This document shows, in pieces, positions 12,708 to 14,761 of a DNA stretch of 14,761 nucleotides (positions are counted from its first letter, which is position 1; every line of letters begins with the position of its first letter). A program made the translations under genes and the position numbers. The notes below the pieces were generated by a model. That model was not told where the DNA came from and did not search any database. It saw only the letters and a program-made list of their open reading frames with translations. The stretch comes from Lachnospiraceae bacterium UBA3632 (GTDB lineage Bacteria; Bacillota; Clostridia; Lachnospirales; Lachnospiraceae). The stretch is taken from positions 1-14,761 of the forward strand of contig DFKZ01000127.1 of NCBI GenBank assembly GCA_002373975.1, in the 5' to 3' direction.

Positions 12708-12927
12708 CTATTCCACCGGCTCAATCCCCTCTTTATACTTCTCAAAGAAAGGATCCGTTATCGCATTCCCTATCATATCCTCCGGCACAGAATCGGGCTT
12801 TATCCAGTCATCGATATATTCCTCCGGAAGGATCAGTCCGCTCCCAGCGGCTCCGCAGCGACGGCGGCATCTGCTCTACAAGCTCCCGCGTCCTCTCTGA
12901 ACTTTCAACATAATACCTGCAGCACAA
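12708..12927 (-). pseudogene. Gutted SRAP (YedK/HMCES-like) peptidase gene
   Basis: Two fragments in different frames match the ends of SOS-response-associated peptidases. The 5' piece, read from TTG 12927, gives M-C-C-R-Y-Y-V then ESSERTRELVEQM, close to the family's MCGRYYV start. The 3' piece gives GLILPEEYIDDWIKPDS, then DMIGNAITDPFFEKY and a TAG at 12708. That is the family's C-terminal ILPE...W..P tail. The ~130 residues between are missing and the frame shifts near 12840, so the gene cannot make the enzyme. SRAP proteins form protective crosslinks with abasic sites in single-stranded DNA through Cys2. Assignment rests on recognising the two ends. Confidence 0.65.
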
Positions 12928-12936
12928 TTATCTCAC

Positions 12937-13422
12937 CTAATAGTATCCGTATTCTTTCAGACTTTTTGCCCGGTCATTCAAAAAATCGTCCAAAGCCGCC
13001 TTAAGCTTAAGGTACCTCTGATACTTCTCTTCCTTCGCAAAATGGACTTCCCTGAACTGCTCGGGATTATCGGTATAATCAAGCTTTTCATCACCGAACT
13101 GCTCACTGGTAAGATCGAACACACAGTTCCCGATTACATTATAACAATGATAATTTCCGTCCGGACGCTCTATGCCATACACCTTGCCGCCAAAAATATC
13201 TTGAGCAAGGAACGCAGTTATAGAGCACTGGCCATAGGTCCTGTTCTCTCTTGTCCAGCCGTCTCTCATTCGGGGAGCACAGGTATCAGCACACCAAAGC
13301 TCCGCCAGAATATCGTAAAGCTCCTTCGGATTTTTGATCAGCTTGTATTTCTCATCTACAGGTGAAGCATCTGCCGTTTCCCATCCGAAGAAACAATAAT
13401 TATGAGTCATAGTATCTTTCAT
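12937..13422 (-). CDS. YunG-family protein with Cys-His-Asp triad
   Basis: This 161-aa soluble protein resembles the YunG family: ELWCADTCAPRMRDGW, then TYGQCSITAFLAQDIFGG and YHCYNVIGNCVFDLTSEQF. Cys66, His92 and Asp103 are spaced as in transglutaminase- or papain-like folds, so a thiol hydrolase or amidase activity is plausible but unproven. ATG 13422 follows the membrane-protein stop by 9 bases. GGGAAG lies 4 bases upstream, and a second in-frame ATG at codon 5 is a weaker option. It is cotranscribed with the 53-aa membrane protein. The first ~50 codons and upstream spacer recur nearly unchanged at 4679-4876 as a broken copy, evidence of recent recombination. Its biological role is unknown. 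Confidence 0.85.
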   Translation of the reverse strand: MKDTMTHNYCFFGWETADASPVDEKYKLIKNPKELYDILAELWCADTCAPRMRDGWTRENRTYGQCSITAFLAQDIFGGKVYGIERPDGNYHCYNVIGNCVFDLTSEQFGDEKLDYTDNPEQFREVHFAKEEKYQRYLKLKAALDDFLNDRAKSLKEYGYY

Positions 13423-13431
13423 ACATCTTCC

Positions 13432-13593
13432 CTATCCCTGAATCCTATCCTTCTCCGGAACCCACACATGCCATGAAGGAGCCTTAGGCATCGGCTCACC
13501 CTTGATCAAAGCACGGATAACACGTCTGTGAATATATACAAGAACGGTGATAAGTAAAAGAATGATGATAACGAAAATGGTTTTTTTCTTCAT
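13432..13593 (-). CDS. 53-aa single-pass membrane protein
   Basis: The ORF reads MKKKTIFVIIILLLITVLVY then IHRRVIRALIKGEPMPKAPS and WHVWVPEKDRIQG. One hydrophobic segment (residues 5-20) is preceded by lysines and followed by a basic stretch and a Pro/Trp-rich tail. AAGGAG sits 8 bases before the ATG, a strong start. It precedes the YunG-family gene by 9 bases, in the same operon. The last seven codons (KDRIQG and stop) are also retained in the truncated duplicate near 4862-4876. Function is unknown; a membrane anchor or small regulator for its neighbour is possible. Confidence 0.75.
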   Translation of the reverse strand: MKKKTIFVIIILLLITVLVYIHRRVIRALIKGEPMPKAPSWHVWVPEKDRIQG

Positions 13594-13686
13594 GATAAAT
13601 GCTCCTTCATCTAAAATGTAAATTTTGACGGATCGTTCATTGTGTGGGATATAACATCAGCATCTTTCCCTCGATTCCTTTTAACT

Positions 13687-13695
13687 ATTGTATCA
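13687..13695 (-). promoter_or_regulatory. Extended -10 promoter for the membrane protein/YunG operon
   Basis: TGA-TACAAT lies on the minus strand (TACAAT at 13687-13692). The -35 region is poor. A leader of about 85 bases would precede the 53-aa gene. Confidence 0.45.
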
Positions 13696-13890
13696 CAGTC
13701 AAAGGATAAGAATACCTTTTTTCGTAGTATAAATTTGGAAACTGATGTCTCAATCATTCCCCCTTCTCAAAGCTGCACTCATCCATATCAGCGAGATACT
13801 CTCATTGCTATCCCATAAAAAGGACACTAAAAACAGCGATTGTACAACTTGCACAAATTTCAGCATACCTAATTTGTGAACTATTACATC
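13696..13890. other. Divergent intergenic region
   Basis: This region lies between the leftward YunG operon and the rightward PBECR-like gene. It holds a perfect 8-bp inverted repeat, CACAAATT/AATTTGTG (13852-13859/13871-13878), with an 11-base spacer just upstream of the plus-strand promoter, a candidate operator. No gene is seen. Confidence 0.5.
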
Positions 13891-13919
13891 TTCCAAGCAG
13901 TAACTTCCTGTGCTATCAT
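13891..13919 (+). promoter_or_regulatory. Putative promoter of the PBECR-like gene
   Basis: TTCCAA (13891-13896), a 17-base spacer and TATCAT (13914-13919) preceded by TGC form an extended -10 promoter with a weak -35. The start would be near 13926, which implies a leader of about 195 bases. Confidence 0.45.
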
Positions 13920-13925
13920 TCAATC

Positions 13926-14115
13926 ATTCTTCCACGAGATTACTGTTGGAAATATATTTCTAGTACTTCGAACATTTGAGGGCGTATCGCCCGCAGGACT
14001 AAATACCCAGATATTTAATCCGCAATATCGGTAACTATGAAATGCGATAATGTCGTATTTCTGTTTTATGCGCGCTTTATGGCTGCGCGCTAATTTTATA
14101 TTTTTTTGAGGAGAC
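13926..14115 (+). ncRNA. Structured 5' leader of the PBECR-like gene (candidate)
   Basis: Several hairpins lie between the putative promoter and the ribosome site. GGGCG/CGCCC with a 3-base loop is at 13980-13992. A 10-bp stem with one mismatch is at 13996-14022. A GCGCGC/GCGCGC stem (14070-14075/14085-14090) is followed by a T-rich run ending just before GAGGAG. The last hairpin plus T-run could act as an attenuator. It does not match a riboswitch consensus that I know. Confidence 0.4.
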
Positions 14116-14121
14116 TTTTCA

Positions 14122-14604
14122 ATGGCAAGTAGTATGGGTGAGATAGATAAAAATATCTTTGAAACACATAATTGTATAAATATAGGTGTTATCCGCACAG
14201 AGTTTGTTGATTTTTTTAATTCGCATGGATTAAACAATGTCTTGAAGTATAACACCCCGATTGTATTCTGGGAAGACAGAGTGAAGCATACAGACGAGCA
14301 TAAAGATGACTTTATGTCTGATATCATGTATCAAATGTGTTTTAAAGAAATACCCGACATCATATATCGTCCGGACTATATCGGTATACATCCAAAGAAA
14401 AAAAGCATTTCTTTTATTCGTGATTATACATCTAACCATATAAATGTAGCTATAAGAGTAACTATAAGTGGCGGGTTGGCATATAGAACAATGTACCCGT
14501 TAATGGATGCAACTCTTACACATTACATAGACACAAAACACGCTTGGAAGGTCGAATACAACGGTGATGGAACTCCGATAATCATTGACAAAATCGAGAA
14601 TTGA
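14122..14604 (+). CDS. PBECR-like (phage barnase/EndoU/colicin/RelE-fold) putative RNase
   Basis: The 160-aa protein has a core around residues 76-140: IPDIIYRPDYIGIHP, SISFIRDYTSNHINVAIRV, GGLAYRTMYPLMDATLTHYI. This resembles PBECR domains, nuclease modules of the barnase/EndoU/colicin E5-D/RelE superfold found in phage and toxin proteins. The preceding RVKHTDEHKDDF supplies histidines that could be catalytic. The N-terminal ~45 residues are unassigned. GAGGAG lies 8 bases before the ATG. It is the only gene on the plus strand and is AT-rich. It has its own promoter and a structured leader. No immunity or antitoxin gene is seen beside it within the window. Family assignment is by motif memory and is moderate. 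Confidence 0.65.
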   Translation: MASSMGEIDKNIFETHNCINIGVIRTEFVDFFNSHGLNNVLKYNTPIVFWEDRVKHTDEHKDDFMSDIMYQMCFKEIPDIIYRPDYIGIHPKKKSISFIRDYTSNHINVAIRVTISGGLAYRTMYPLMDATLTHYIDTKHAWKVEYNGDGTPIIIDKIEN

Positions 14605-14761
14605 TAGTATGATAATGGACAAGAAAAGTAGAATCTGAGGACGGAACAGGCAGCCGTCACACCTTTATGGTCTTAAAGAGATGTAGATTGCCACCTACCT
14701 ATTCTGCTTTACTTGAAAAATATACCGCCCATTGTTTCAATGTCATTAAGTTAACATTGGA
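14605..14761. other. Right edge, no assignable gene
   Basis: Two short open frames reach the edge: a plus-strand one from about 14618 (includes SRHTFMVLKRC) and a minus-strand one ending at the TAG at 14696-14698 (includes MTLKQWAVYFSSKAE). Neither has enough sequence to support a call. CAATGT/ACATTG near 14738-14759 is a small inverted repeat. Confidence 0.3.

Noticed and set aside
13971..14060. Known riboswitch (c-di-GMP, preQ1) in the PBECR leader
   Set aside because: Hairpins are present, but I could not match the conserved core of any class I know, so it is listed only as a structured leader.
13920..14327. 135-codon minus-strand open frame overlapping the PBECR-like gene and leader
   Set aside because: No ribosome site, low-complexity Ser/Ile-rich translation, and the plus-strand gene has a strong start and nuclease-like core.
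14618..14761. Partial gene at the right edge on either strand
   Set aside because: Both strands have a short open frame to the edge, but neither has a start signal or recognisable motif within the window.

Overview
The window looks like chromosomal accessory DNA of a low-to-mid GC Gram-positive, most probably a gut Lachnospiraceae (Clostridia). This rests on the strong AGGAGG-type ribosome sites, sigma-A promoters with TATAAT/TATACT -10 boxes, U-tailed terminators, a lipobox protein, a WYL regulator and the protein families present. No rRNA or tRNA gene, CRISPR array or intact transposase was found. Nearly every gene is on the minus strand, so operons read from high to low coordinates. Only the last gene (14122-14604) is on the plus strand.

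Left part (1-4876), a defence/toxin-antitoxin patchwork. A RelB/DinJ antitoxin (13-309) has its own promoter, and its toxin starts at the window edge. After a 330-base gene-free stretch with nested palindromes comes a tight operon: XRE regulator (2972-2667), OLD-type AAA ATPase (2667-1570) and TOPRIM protein (1573-848). The genes overlap and end at a strong terminator. The ATPase-then-TOPRIM layout is that of a two-gene OLD/PARIS-like anti-phage system. Upstream lies a direct array of four ATACCG...CGAA repeats at 21-23 bp pitch. Next is an MqsA/SocA (Panacea) antitoxin (4361-3351) behind a short ORF that looks like the N-terminal half of an MqsR-like toxin. Beyond that sits a truncated near-identical copy of the YunG-family gene found at 13 kb. 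A 45-bp terminator repeat occurs at both ends of this section.

Middle (4877-6993), a GC-richer sugar-use fragment. A complete cytosolic GH2 beta-glucuronidase-type enzyme (6749-5091) is preceded by the last ~34 codons of a MalG/LplC-type ABC permease. The permease is cut exactly at a 36-bp palindromic repeat, and a second copy of that repeat lies just after the enzyme's stop. The block resembles an imported cassette between matching palindromes.

Right part (6994-12632), an ADP-ribose and regulation cluster. A tight four-gene operon reads HNH nuclease, macro-domain protein with a C-terminal helical/HTH-like domain, vWA/MIDAS protein and ADP-ribosylglycohydrolase, and ends at a terminator at 9314-9345. 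Downstream on the same strand are a 149-aa unknown, a 39-aa cysteine-rich protein, a WYL regulator and a lipoprotein. A macrodomain and an ADP-ribosylglycohydrolase (both able to act on ADP-ribose adducts) together with a nuclease and a vWA scaffold make this the best candidate for an undescribed conflict or stress system.

Far right (12633-14761). A broken SRAP (YedK/HMCES-like) gene is followed upstream by the intact YunG-family protein and a 53-aa membrane protein, which share an operon. The last gene, on the plus strand, is a PBECR-like putative RNase behind a long structured leader. Repeated signs of deletion and duplication (truncated toxin, truncated YunG copy, permease stub, gutted SRAP gene) mark the whole window as a recombination-active island.
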